From Flavobacteriales bacterium UBA5871 (lineage in GTDB: Bacteria > Bacteroidota > Bacteroidia > Flavobacteriales_D > Crocinitomicaceae), in contig DJFN01000152.1 of NCBI GenBank assembly GCA_002432085.1, positions 463 through 9,563 of the forward strand: DNA of 9,101 nucleotides. The letters run 5' to 3'. Every line of letters starts with the position of its first letter. Position 1 is the stretch's first letter. The position numbers were made by a program, and so were the translations under genes. The notes below the pieces were generated by a model that was not told the DNA's origin, ran no database searches, and worked only from the letters and a program-made list of their open reading frames with translations. Positions 1-6,282 of this stretch are shown one piece after another.

Positions 1-388
1 ATTTTTCGTTAAAGGCAAATGAGCAGATGAGTCCCTGACCTCCGGATTCGTAAAGCGCATTGCGGATCTGGCGGGTTCCGTGAGGATTAATCGTATCATA
101 CTGCTTGAATAGTTTCAGAAGCGCTCCTGTAAATCGGCCCGTCATGTCCGGATCGCCGAAACTTCTGGTCCAGGGCAATACCGTGTGCCGGATCAGTTTC
201 CCCGTGGTAGAGGCCAGTTTAAACTCGGAAATGTTGTGCCGTGTCTCCTCGAACTGATCGCCGGTCATGATCTGCTGCTTACAGGGTCCGCCCTTCCTGC
301 GCACAACATCGCCGTGCTTTTTCATGGTATAATGAGAGTTGCCATCCAGCTGACCTTCGAGTTTATAAACGCCTTTTTGCTTTGCCAT
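1..388 (-). CDS. Conserved hypothetical protein, MAKQKG type (3' end outside window)
   Basis: Reading the minus strand from the ATG at 388-386 gives 129 codons open to the window edge, so the C-terminus is missing. The protein starts MAKQKGVYKLEGQLDGNS, continues with a YTMKKHGDVVRRKGGP stretch (about residues 20-35), then an ETRHNISEF segment (48-56) and a basic, helix-prone second half. This layout (MAxQKG start, short beta-rich 'KGxLxGxxxY' opening, 'RxKGG' turn, 'TRxNxxEF' segment) matches from memory a family of small hypothetical proteins common in Flavobacteriia and other Bacteroidota; its function is unknown. No signal peptide or membrane segment is visible, so it is probably cytoplasmic. 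The coding strand has no clear Shine-Dalgarno before the ATG, which is normal for this phylum. It is transcribed divergently from the pyruvate-kinase-like gene. The reading is convincing because it is open throughout and family-like; the role is not known. Confidence 0.8.
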   Translation of the reverse strand, partial: MAKQKGVYKLEGQLDGNSHYTMKKHGDVVRRKGGPCKQQIMTGDQFEETRHNISEFKLASTTGKLIRHTVLPWTRSFGDPDMTGRFTGALLKLFKQYDTINPHGTRQIRNALYESGGQGLICSFAFNEK

Positions 389-714
389 AACGGTGGTAAA
401 AAGAAGTGAAAGTGGTTGATAACGGAACACAACCGCTTTCTGTTCAGTACGCTGAAAAACATCACTTAGTATTTAGCATGCTTTCTTTTTCCATCCGGAT
501 ATCCCGGACATATCCCGCAGATATCCCATAGATATCCCATAGATATCCCGGGTCATTCTCTTTATTCCCTCGTATATACTCCTCCTACTCTCCGCTGATT
601 CGTTAAAGTCGGTCGCTTATTATTCACACTGTTCTTCGAATGCTCTTTTTGTTCGGTTGTCCTCAAATACATCCGAAATAGTAAATTCAGGAAATCTTTA
701 ACCGAACAGAAACA
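389..714. other. Divergent intergenic region
   Basis: This 326-bp AT-richer region separates two divergently transcribed genes. It must hold promoters for both, but I see no good match to the Bacteroidota TTTG / TAnnTTTG pair on either strand. Its only striking content is the block of five 11-bp iterons at 498-552. I see no convincing small gene or RNA gene in it. Confidence 0.6.
498..552. repeat. Five tandem 11-bp GATATCCC iterons
   Basis: Five consecutive units with an exact 11-bp period and no indels: GATATCCCGGA, CATATCCCGCA, GATATCCCATA, GATATCCCATA, GATATCCCGGG. The core ATATCCC is invariant in all five. Four units contain the palindrome GATATC. The period is close to one helical turn, so the units would lie on the same DNA face. 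The block sits about 110 bp upstream of the minus-strand start at 388 and about 160 bp upstream of the plus-strand start at 715. It could be a regulator binding array or simply an expanded intergenic repeat; the sequence alone does not decide. Confidence 0.85.
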
Positions 715-1710
715 ATGATCTACCCTGTATTAACCTATTCCAGGAACCTGGGAGACTTTTCTCATGACCTGACAGCATTGCACGGATATGGTCTCAAAGC
801 TATACGGCTTATATACAAAGGAAAGTCCGAAGAAGCGTTTAATCAGCGCATCTGGGAAATCCAGCAGAAGATCGATGAGGAAAAGCTGGATATTGATATC
901 CTGATCGATCTGCCGGGTAAGAAGCCTATCGTTGGAAATCTAGGTCAGGGCCTGCAGGTGGAATCGGGGGCAATATATCATTTGGCAGACCAGGAAGCCG
1001 AATGCTCATTTCCCGTTATCCCGACGGCCAGCTTCTTCCGGCATGCCAACTTTCCGAATTTGTCATCCGGTGACATCATCAGCATTGCAGATGGTGAATT
1101 GAGCCTTTTAGTGAAAGAGGTGGGGGAAACGATTGTTGCCTGCGAAGCACTGAATTCCTTTTATTTAACCTCCAACAGGTCTTTAAGCGTAAAGAACAAT
1201 CCTTTTCTGGTAGAAGCAAATGCGGAAGCAGACCTTCTTTTCGTGCAGAATCTGAAAGACGTTCGAAACAATGTAAAACTATTGGTATCGTTTACCCGGA
1301 AAGCCGATGACATTCTCCGCTTTAAAGCATTGCAGCCCGGTATGGAGGTCATTCCGAAGATTGAAACATTGCTGGATGATACAGATCTGCTGGAAATTAT
1401 GGAGCATTGCCAGACGATTATGCTGGGCAGAGGCGATTTATCCGCCATCTGCAAACCAAATGAATTAGTTAAATTCCAGGAACACCTGATCGATCTCTGC
1501 AAAAAACACCGGAAGCAGCTGATCATCGGAACGGGGCTGTTGACCAGTATAAGCGACAAACAATTCCCGACCATTTCGGAAGTTATGGACTATGGTTATT
1601 TGCGGAACAAAGGTATCGAGGCGTTCCTTATTGCAGGTTCCAATGCACTCAATTTCCCTCTGGAAACACTGGAATTCATGCAGGAATTTGAATCCGTCTC
1701 GGTCGATTAG
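715..1710 (+). CDS. Pyruvate-kinase-like barrel protein lacking the C-terminal domain
   Basis: This 331-residue protein reads as a divergent pyruvate kinase (about 470 residues in bacteria). Visible landmarks are: an N-terminal barrel start with R31 at the place of the ARMNFSHG arginine; IDLPGKK (64-70) matching the LDTKGPE loop; a B-domain-like stretch (about 75-160) including SSGDIISIADGELSLLV; VIPKIET (213-219), the KIEN catalytic Lys/metal Glu motif; LGRGDLS (237-243), the ARGDLG metal Asp motif; IGTGLLTS (271-278) with the conserved Thr; and FPTISEV (284-290), like PTRAEV. K215, E217, D241 and T273 are therefore kept. The Asn and Ser of NFSHG and the arginine of the GPEIRTG motif are not kept, and the chain stops after the barrel, so the allosteric C-terminal domain is absent. 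PEP/pyruvate binding is plausible, but ordinary glycolytic kinase activity is doubtful. No signal peptide is seen, so it should be cytoplasmic. No operon partner is in the window. Confidence 0.85.
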   Translation: MIYPVLTYSRNLGDFSHDLTALHGYGLKAIRLIYKGKSEEAFNQRIWEIQQKIDEEKLDIDILIDLPGKKPIVGNLGQGLQVESGAIYHLADQEAECSFPVIPTASFFRHANFPNLSSGDIISIADGELSLLVKEVGETIVACEALNSFYLTSNRSLSVKNNPFLVEANAEADLLFVQNLKDVRNNVKLLVSFTRKADDILRFKALQPGMEVIPKIETLLDDTDLLEIMEHCQTIMLGRGDLSAICKPNELVKFQEHLIDLCKKHRKQLIIGTGLLTSISDKQFPTISEVMDYGYLRNKGIEAFLIAGSNALNFPLETLEFMQEFESVSVD

Positions 1711-1784
1711 GAATGCGATCGCTTTAGCCCTACATCAAACTTTTCCATTCCCTGATACTTCATACTTCAATAAACCGTTCACTT

Positions 1785-1854
1785 CCAACTCTCCAACTCT
1801 CCAACTCAAAAACTCCTCAACTCTCCAACTCACAAACTCAATAACTCTCCAACT
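1785..1854. repeat. AACTC low-complexity array
   Basis: About 70 bp of imperfect 8-10-bp units ending in AACTC (CCAACTCT, CCAACTC, AAAAACTC, CTCAACTCT, ACAAACTC, AATAACTCT). It lies in the 220-bp gap between the pyruvate-kinase-like gene and the next gene, on the pyrimidine-rich strand of the upstream transcript. It shares the exact 17-mer AAAACTCCTCAACTCTC (1809-1825) with the array near 7549-7565. No hairpin or coding potential of its own is seen. Confidence 0.8.
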
Positions 1855-1930
1855 TTTAATTACTACTTAATAATTCATAACCCTTCTAAACTATCTTCAA
1901 AAAATCCACGTTATCACCCAAACACTGCCA

Positions 1931-2701
1931 ATGAACAAACTAACGCTCCTCATCGCACTGCTTTCCATCGGAAGCGTCTCCGCTCAAATCGAAAAAAAGG
2001 TGAACGACGTTCTGAAAACACGGGACTTCAAAGCTCTTGAGGCTTTCACCGATACCATATCCGATTACCACAACCGCGTTCATTGGTCTATGTTGCGAGA
2101 CCTGGCGGGCGGTTACCGGGAAGGCGTTCTTTCCATCGAGCACACAGTTCCGGATAAAAACGATCCAAATGTCAGTTCGGTCTATAATTTCCTGGCAACA
2201 GTTATTGCAACCGATTCAGCCATTGTTTACTACCAGCTGAGCGAGATCAAAAACAAAAAATCCGGTGATGATTGGGTACCTTACCGACAGCCGATCGACA
2301 GCCTGAGAGACGAAAACGCCATGCAGGAGCTGAACACGGCCTATAGAGCAATCTTTCTGGTCGACCTGAACGAGGAGGAATTGTTTACAAACGAATATAC
2401 CTACGGTAGCCGCTGCGGATGGGTAGGAATGGAGACCAAAGGCTCTGAACAAATCAGCACCATGGTTTCCTTGAATGACAGATCCGGCCTTCTTCAATGG
2501 CTGCAATCTCCGAATGCCGAAAAACAGGTTTACGCAGTCGACGGATTCTATCAGCTGACGTTGAAAGGCATAAAGCTCACCGAAGACGAGCTACGCATGA
2601 TTGCCTTCGTCAAAGCGAAAAAGGGTAGAGTAGCCGTTTGCTCGGGCTGCATCCACACCACCGACGACATCGGCAAAGTAACCCGCAAGTTCAAATTTTA
2701 A
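1931..2701 (+). CDS. Secreted protein of unknown function with C-terminal CSGC motif
   Basis: The 256-residue product begins with a typical Sec signal peptide (MNKLTLLIALLSIGSVSA, cleavage likely just before or after Q19), so it should be exported to the periplasm or beyond. The mature part is mixed helix-prone sequence with no domain I recognise. It has three cysteines: C162 in a SRCGWVG segment and C237/C240 in the C-terminal CSGCIHTTDDIGK region, a possible disulfide or metal-binding pair. The last 24 residues have a degenerate second copy downstream at 3018-3092. There is no sorting domain or lipobox. The start follows a stretch without a Shine-Dalgarno, and the signal peptide fixes it. 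No clear promoter pair was found in the upstream AT-rich 75 bp. It is the only intact gene between the AACTC array and the converging minus-strand cluster. Its function cannot be given. Confidence 0.8.
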   Translation: MNKLTLLIALLSIGSVSAQIEKKVNDVLKTRDFKALEAFTDTISDYHNRVHWSMLRDLAGGYREGVLSIEHTVPDKNDPNVSSVYNFLATVIATDSAIVYYQLSEIKNKKSGDDWVPYRQPIDSLRDENAMQELNTAYRAIFLVDLNEEELFTNEYTYGSRCGWVGMETKGSEQISTMVSLNDRSGLLQWLQSPNAEKQVYAVDGFYQLTLKGIKLTEDELRMIAFVKAKKGRVAVCSGCIHTTDDIGKVTRKFKF

Positions 2702-3017
2702 GAAGATTCGAAATCCCGATTGCCTCCAAAAGCAGTTGAAATCAGTAACCGGGATCTTCACTTCACCCTCGAACAACAACTCGAAGACCAAGCCTGTCTT
2801 TCGGCTAACCGGTCCCTGGAAGTGCTTGTCATTTGGGAGCTTGCTCTCGTCTTCCGGAGGAGCGGTCCGAAAGAAAGGCGTTCCGCAGCAATCGGGACAA
2901 AAGGCATTTTTGCCTACTTTTTTTGCCGGAAAAAAGTAGGAAGGATCGGTTAGTATGTAATAGCGTCATCCGGCCCCGGAGACATTGCTAAAGAATCATC
3001 GTTCACCTCAAATCGAA
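2702..3017. other. Gene-free segment between a gene and a copy of its tail
   Basis: This 316-bp segment starts at the stop codon of the secreted-protein gene and ends where a copy of that gene's 3' end begins. No frame gives a convincing gene with a usual start. It contains a 10-bp inverted repeat, TCCCGATTGC at 2714-2723 and GCAATCGGGA at 2888-2897, and the hairpin at 2913-2940. The minus strand stays open from about 2960 into the antisense of the upstream gene, giving words such as FCPDCCGTPFFRTAPPEDES, but no ATG start is present in the part I read. This could be a dispersed intergenic repeat or a decayed gene; I cannot separate the two. Confidence 0.5.
2902..2940. repeat. Perfect 11-bp hairpin with an overlapping smaller one
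   Basis: CCTACTTTTTT (2913-2923) and AAAAAAGTAGG (2930-2940) form a perfect 11-bp inverted repeat around a 6-nt loop. A second, smaller hairpin, AGGCA-TTTT-TGCCT (2902-2915), overlaps its left arm by three bases, so the two cannot form fully at once. No T tract follows on either strand, so it does not look like an ordinary intrinsic terminator. Confidence 0.7.
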
Positions 3018-3092
3018 AGAGTCGTCACCTGCTCGGGCGGCATCCACACCACCGACGACATCGGTAAAGTAACCCGCAGGTTCAAATTCTGA
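3018..3092 (+). pseudogene. Relic copy of the secreted protein's 3' end
   Basis: These 75 bp align without gaps to 2627-2701, the last 24 codons and stop of the upstream secreted-protein gene: 65 of 75 bases match. The translation RVVTCSGGIHTTDDIGKV then TRRFKF and a TGA stop keeps the frame, but the second cysteine of CSGC has become glycine. The similarity stops abruptly at the arginine codon, and the frame upstream runs into a TAG at 2961-2963 without a start. This is best explained as the leftover end of a tandem duplicate of that gene. Most differences are at third codon positions or conservative, so the copy probably diverged under selection before losing its 5' part. Confidence 0.75.
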
Positions 3093-3125
3093 TTCTCAAC
3101 GGCGACAAATTCCCGAAGAATAATT

Positions 3126-3146
3126 GTCCATCGTCCATTGTCCATT
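3126..3146. repeat. Three 7-bp GTCCATT units
   Basis: GTCCATC GTCCATT GTCCATT in exact 7-bp register, directly beside the terminator hairpin in the space between converging genes. Its function is unknown; short intergenic repeats of this kind are familiar in Bacteroidota. Confidence 0.7.
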
Positions 3147-3174
3147 AAAAAAGGCCCCCGAAGGAGCCTTTTTT
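3147..3174. terminator. Bidirectional intrinsic terminator
   Basis: AAAAAAGGCCCC (3147-3158), loop CGAA, GGAGCCTTTTTT (3163-3174): a 12-bp stem with one C/A mismatch and six A/T pairs at its base. A T run therefore follows the GC stem on either strand. It lies one base beyond the stop codon of the minus-strand PKD gene at 3176, which it should terminate, and it also protects against read-through from the plus-strand side. Confidence 0.85.
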
Positions 3175-3175
3175 C

Positions 3176-6145
3176 TTAACGTTTAATCAATGTCATAACA
3201 CCGATTCCGGTGGCATGAACAATGCGTATTTTATAGAAGCCGGATGCCAGTTCCGCCACGTCCGTTTCAGTGAAGGTGCCGGAAACGCTTTGGGTCAGAA
3301 TAACCTTCCCTGTAAGGTCGGTGATTTCCAGCTGTGCATTCTGCAGTTCGTCCGTAAAGTTGATGTGGAACAAGCCGTCCGTTGGATTCGGGTAACCGTT
3401 CAGTACAAGCTGTGGCTGTTCTGAAATTCCGCTGAAATCGATCACAACATCCTGACAGATCGTATCCTGGCTGCCGCAGTTCTTTTGAACGATCAGACAA
3501 ACTTCATACGTTCCTGTTGCTGCATACGTGTGCGAAGGATTCTGCTCGTCGCTCGTGTTGCCGTCGCCGAAGCTCCAGTCCCAGCTGTTAATGTTGTTAC
3601 CTGTCGATTGATCGGTGAAATCGATCGTCAGTCCGTCCGGAGACATGGTGAACGACGCTTCAGGGTAACCACAAACCGTAACGTCCTGGCAAATGGTATT
3701 GGAATAGCCGCAGCTGTTTCCGGCAACAAGGCAAACATTGTAGGTACCGTCGGCGGGATATGTATACTCAGGATTCTGATCGCTTGAGCTGTTTCCGTCG
3801 CCGAAATCCCAATGCCAGTCGTCCACAACACCAGTTGACCAATCGGTGAACTGAGCTGCAAGACCGTCGACTTCTGCAAGGTAAGCGGCTGTCGGAACGC
3901 CACAGATCGTGACTGCCTGACAGATCGTATCGTCTTCCCCGCAGGCATTCGTTACAGCAAGGCAAACGTTGTAAACGCCCGGTGCGGTAAAGCCATGGAC
4001 CGGATTCTGATCGGTACTGGTAACGCCGTCGCCGAAATCCCACGTCCAGCTGATCGCTTCGTTCGAAAGATCGGTGAATGTCGTTGCCAGAATGTCCGTT
4101 ATGTGGCTGTAATTAGCCGCCAGTGTATCGCAGACAGTAACCGTACCGCAGATCGTATCGCTGTAGCCGCAGTCGTTGGTGGCGATGAGGCAGTAAGTGT
4201 ATGTTCCCGGTGCTGGATAAGTGTGCCCGGGATGCTGATCGGTGCTGCTGGCGCCGTCTCCGAAATCCCACTGCCAGCCGGTTACAGTGCCCGTCGATGC
4301 ATCCGTAAAAGTTGCCGCCAAATAATCCGCAGTAGCTGAAGCCACAGCCACAGCATCGTCGCAGACAACGACCTGGTGACACTCCTGTGCATTTCCGCAC
4401 GTATTCGAAGTCGTCAGGCAAACCATATATGTTCCTGCTGTTGCATACGTATGCGAAGGATGCTGTTCGGTGCTTGCAGTGCTGCCATCGCCGAAATCCC
4501 AGTTCCAGGAAATGTACGTACCGTTTGACAGATCAGTAAAGTCGGCCGTCAGGTTATCGGTCGTGTTCGAAAAACCTGCCGTAGGGTTGGCGTTGTAACC
4601 ATCGATTTGCGCACGAATACAGACGTCTCTTGTTCCGTTTTCACGGTAATCTGCCCAAGAGCCGTCCAGGATCTCATAATTTCTGCGGGAAAGCGGGCCT
4701 GTCGTTTCGGCGCCGAGGAAAATCGTCGTTCCGCCCTGGAGCCATACCACGTAGAAACCGCCGTCGTTCAATGTTACAGGACTTGGAATGTTGAGCGTGT
4801 TCCATGCATTTGTAATAACCGATGCGTTGGGGACTGCAAGTGTGAAAAGCTGCGTGCCCGGCGATCCGTTCGGACCGTTATCGTCATAGATCTGTGCAGT
4901 ATAGCCGTCGGCGATATTCGAGGAGATAAAGAATTGCAGCGTGCTGACCGTGTAAGGATAAACCGGAGGAGCGAAATAAACCGCAACGCCATCATCGTTT
5001 GCGCCGCCGTTCCAGTTAACGCTCGCAGACGGCGTATTTCCCGAAACGTAGCTGAGCAGCATACTGGCAGCACACATATCGACAATATCCACCTCGGTAT
5101 TGTTGGTATTGTTGGCGTTATTGACATCCTGTGCGTTCGTCAGCTGCGACTGGAAAGTATATTGCCCCGTTGCGTCCGGTGTCCAGGTACTGGGGAAAGT
5201 TACGGTACTATCGTCACTGGCGGCCAGTGAAGGAATTGAGCTCGCGGTAGAGTGAACGGTTGCCGAGCTTGAATTGAGAATCGTAGCGGTAAGGCGCATC
5301 ATGGTTGTCACCTCCGTATTGCCGCCGTTCCGGTAATTGGCCTGAAGACTGTGTGGGGAGTTCAGTGGGAGAAAGACCGCCTTGTTCCCGCTGTTCATGT
5401 TCCAGACCGAAAGCGGATCCTGGATGCTGAGCAGGACCACCGAAGGATAGTCGAATTTGATCGCGTAATTGCTCGGTGGCATGGCGTCGTTGTGTACCTG
5501 CAATCCGATGTTGCCGGTGCTGTTTTCGATCCCGACCACAAGGTCTGTACAGGCTGCATTCGGACTAAATCCGGCGAGGCTGCCGTATTGAAAAGTAATC
5601 GAGCTGTCGGCCGCGCAAAGGATCACCTGGAAATTATTGCCGCCCGTCCATCCCGGTGCTGAAACCGACCAGAACGGCACATTGATGTACGAAATAACGC
5701 AGCTGTCGACGCTGTTCGTCCAGTATTTCACCTGCCCGGGATTGCCGGCGCCCGTAAAGTTCAGGTCGCCCATCAGCGGAGCAAGGATGTTATCGCCGGC
5801 GCCGCCCGCTGTCGGAATGCCCGGAAAGCACGAAGCGATATTGGAAATGCCATTGAAGCTCAGCCAGCCGTTCGAGCCGATTTTCAGCTGCGAATAATCG
5901 CTCCAGTAATAATGAAACCCGAAACCGATGTTGACCATACTGGCTGCAGAGTTGTCGTCGGCCAGCCCTGTCACGGTTTGTACACCGGGTCTGGAAGTAA
6001 TGTCGATCCAGTTATAAGCAGGACCGCCCGCATCGAGCGAAGTCATCCAGGTATAGCCGTAAGCATCGGGACCGCCGGATGCAAAACCGAAGGAAGTTGC
6101 TGTTGTAGTAATTACCGCAAGGGTAAGCGCGTATAATAGCTTCAT
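3176..6145 (-). CDS. T9SS-exported exoprotein with five PKD domains
   Basis: The 989-residue product starts with a signal peptide (MKLLYALTLAVITTTATSFG). In order it then has: a nidogen-like beta-rich region (about 21-234, with GSNGWLSF and a NNFQVILC segment); a CARDB-like adhesion stretch (about 235-356, LQANYRNGGNTEV); a further beta domain of unnamed type (about 358-518, with YDDNGPNGSPG and GGFYVVWLQGG); five PKD domains (about 521-904), each with a W-D/S-FGDG core and HTY-GTY strands; and a type A sorting domain (about 906-989, YPNPTDGLFHI, ending in LIKR). T9SS should export it across the outer membrane, where the sorting domain is removed and the protein is attached or released. The likely role is adhesion or polymer binding; no catalytic motif is seen. 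A longer frame opens at 6202, but the ATG at 6145 is chosen because the signal peptide begins there and a promoter match lies inside the longer version. A terminator follows immediately. Confidence 0.92.
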   Translation of the reverse strand: MKLLYALTLAVITTTATSFGFASGGPDAYGYTWMTSLDAGGPAYNWIDITSRPGVQTVTGLADDNSAASMVNIGFGFHYYWSDYSQLKIGSNGWLSFNGISNIASCFPGIPTAGGAGDNILAPLMGDLNFTGAGNPGQVKYWTNSVDSCVISYINVPFWSVSAPGWTGGNNFQVILCAADSSITFQYGSLAGFSPNAACTDLVVGIENSTGNIGLQVHNDAMPPSNYAIKFDYPSVVLLSIQDPLSVWNMNSGNKAVFLPLNSPHSLQANYRNGGNTEVTTMMRLTATILNSSSATVHSTASSIPSLAASDDSTVTFPSTWTPDATGQYTFQSQLTNAQDVNNANNTNNTEVDIVDMCAASMLLSYVSGNTPSASVNWNGGANDDGVAVYFAPPVYPYTVSTLQFFISSNIADGYTAQIYDDNGPNGSPGTQLFTLAVPNASVITNAWNTLNIPSPVTLNDGGFYVVWLQGGTTIFLGAETTGPLSRRNYEILDGSWADYRENGTRDVCIRAQIDGYNANPTAGFSNTTDNLTADFTDLSNGTYISWNWDFGDGSTASTEQHPSHTYATAGTYMVCLTTSNTCGNAQECHQVVVCDDAVAVASATADYLAATFTDASTGTVTGWQWDFGDGASSTDQHPGHTYPAPGTYTYCLIATNDCGYSDTICGTVTVCDTLAANYSHITDILATTFTDLSNEAISWTWDFGDGVTSTDQNPVHGFTAPGVYNVCLAVTNACGEDDTICQAVTICGVPTAAYLAEVDGLAAQFTDWSTGVVDDWHWDFGDGNSSSDQNPEYTYPADGTYNVCLVAGNSCGYSNTICQDVTVCGYPEASFTMSPDGLTIDFTDQSTGNNINSWDWSFGDGNTSDEQNPSHTYAATGTYEVCLIVQKNCGSQDTICQDVVIDFSGISEQPQLVLNGYPNPTDGLFHINFTDELQNAQLEITDLTGKVILTQSVSGTFTETDVAELASGFYKIRIVHATGIGVMTLIKR
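3436..4590 (-). repeat. Five tandem PKD-domain repeats within the exoprotein gene
   Basis: Approximate units are 4365-4590, 4131-4362, 3903-4130, 3669-3902 and 3436-3668; the FGDG cores are spaced 228-237 bp apart. Each unit ends in a cysteine-rich pattern: CL-(5)-CG-(4-5)-C-(5)-C, as in YCLIATNDCGYSDTICGTVT followed by VC. The last unit lacks the final cysteine. The first unit has ECHQ in place of ICQD, so it is the most divergent at that point. The regular cysteines suggest disulfides stabilising each domain outside the cell. Confidence 0.85.
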
Positions 6146-6162
6146 AAGATTGATTTGATACG

Positions 6163-6196
6163 CAAAGGTAGACATATCCGTTTGACGCCATGCAAA
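6163..6196 (-). promoter_or_regulatory. Bacteroidota-type promoter for the PKD exoprotein gene
   Basis: On the minus strand TACCTTTG (6170-6163) matches the -7 consensus TAnnTTTG exactly. A TTTG (6196-6193) lies 22 bp upstream of it as a -33 element, at the long end of the usual spacing. The ATG at 6145 is 17 nt beyond the -7 element, giving a short leader. The position supports the 6145 start over the 6202 alternative. Confidence 0.6.
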
Positions 6197-6282
6197 AAAC
6201 ACGCATTAGACGTTGATGGACAAACGGAAGGAAGCGGAGTTGTAGCCTTTATTCACTGAATATTTAAGCGAAATCGGGGTTT

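Noticed and set aside
185..409. 74-codon plus-strand frame at the left edge
   Set aside because: It is antisense to the better-supported minus-strand gene starting at 388 and has no recognisable features.
1715..1722. GCGATCGC palindrome just after the pyruvate-kinase-like gene
   Set aside because: It is a single octamer with no second copy noticed in the window; most likely chance.
1785..1854. AACTC array as a CRISPR array
   Set aside because: The units are 8-10 bp with no spacers of constant length, and no cas genes are nearby.
1592..1870. 92-codon plus-strand frame overlapping the end of the pyruvate-kinase-like gene
   Set aside because: Its second half is only the translated AACTC array (repeated LQL, TLQ) and its first half is another frame of a real gene.
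2591..2791. Minus-strand frame over the end of the secreted-protein gene
   Set aside because: It has no ATG start, and its second half is antisense to the conserved CSGC tail; the upstream part is discussed as a possible dispersed element instead.
2714..2897. 10-bp inverted repeat as the ends of a small mobile element
   Set aside because: The flanking bases show no clear target-site duplication and the inner sequence has no transposase; kept only as a descriptive note.
3485..4339. Open frames on both strands across the PKD repeats (for example 3485-3787 and 3995-4339)
   Set aside because: They recur with the repeat unit and have low-complexity Arg/Cys-rich translations; they are shadows of the tandem PKD coding sequence.
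4607..5230. 207-codon open frame on the plus strand, antisense to the PKD exoprotein gene
   Set aside because: It lies wholly opposite a well-supported gene, its translation is Arg/Val/Cys-rich with no domain, and it is explained by the codon use of the minus-strand gene.
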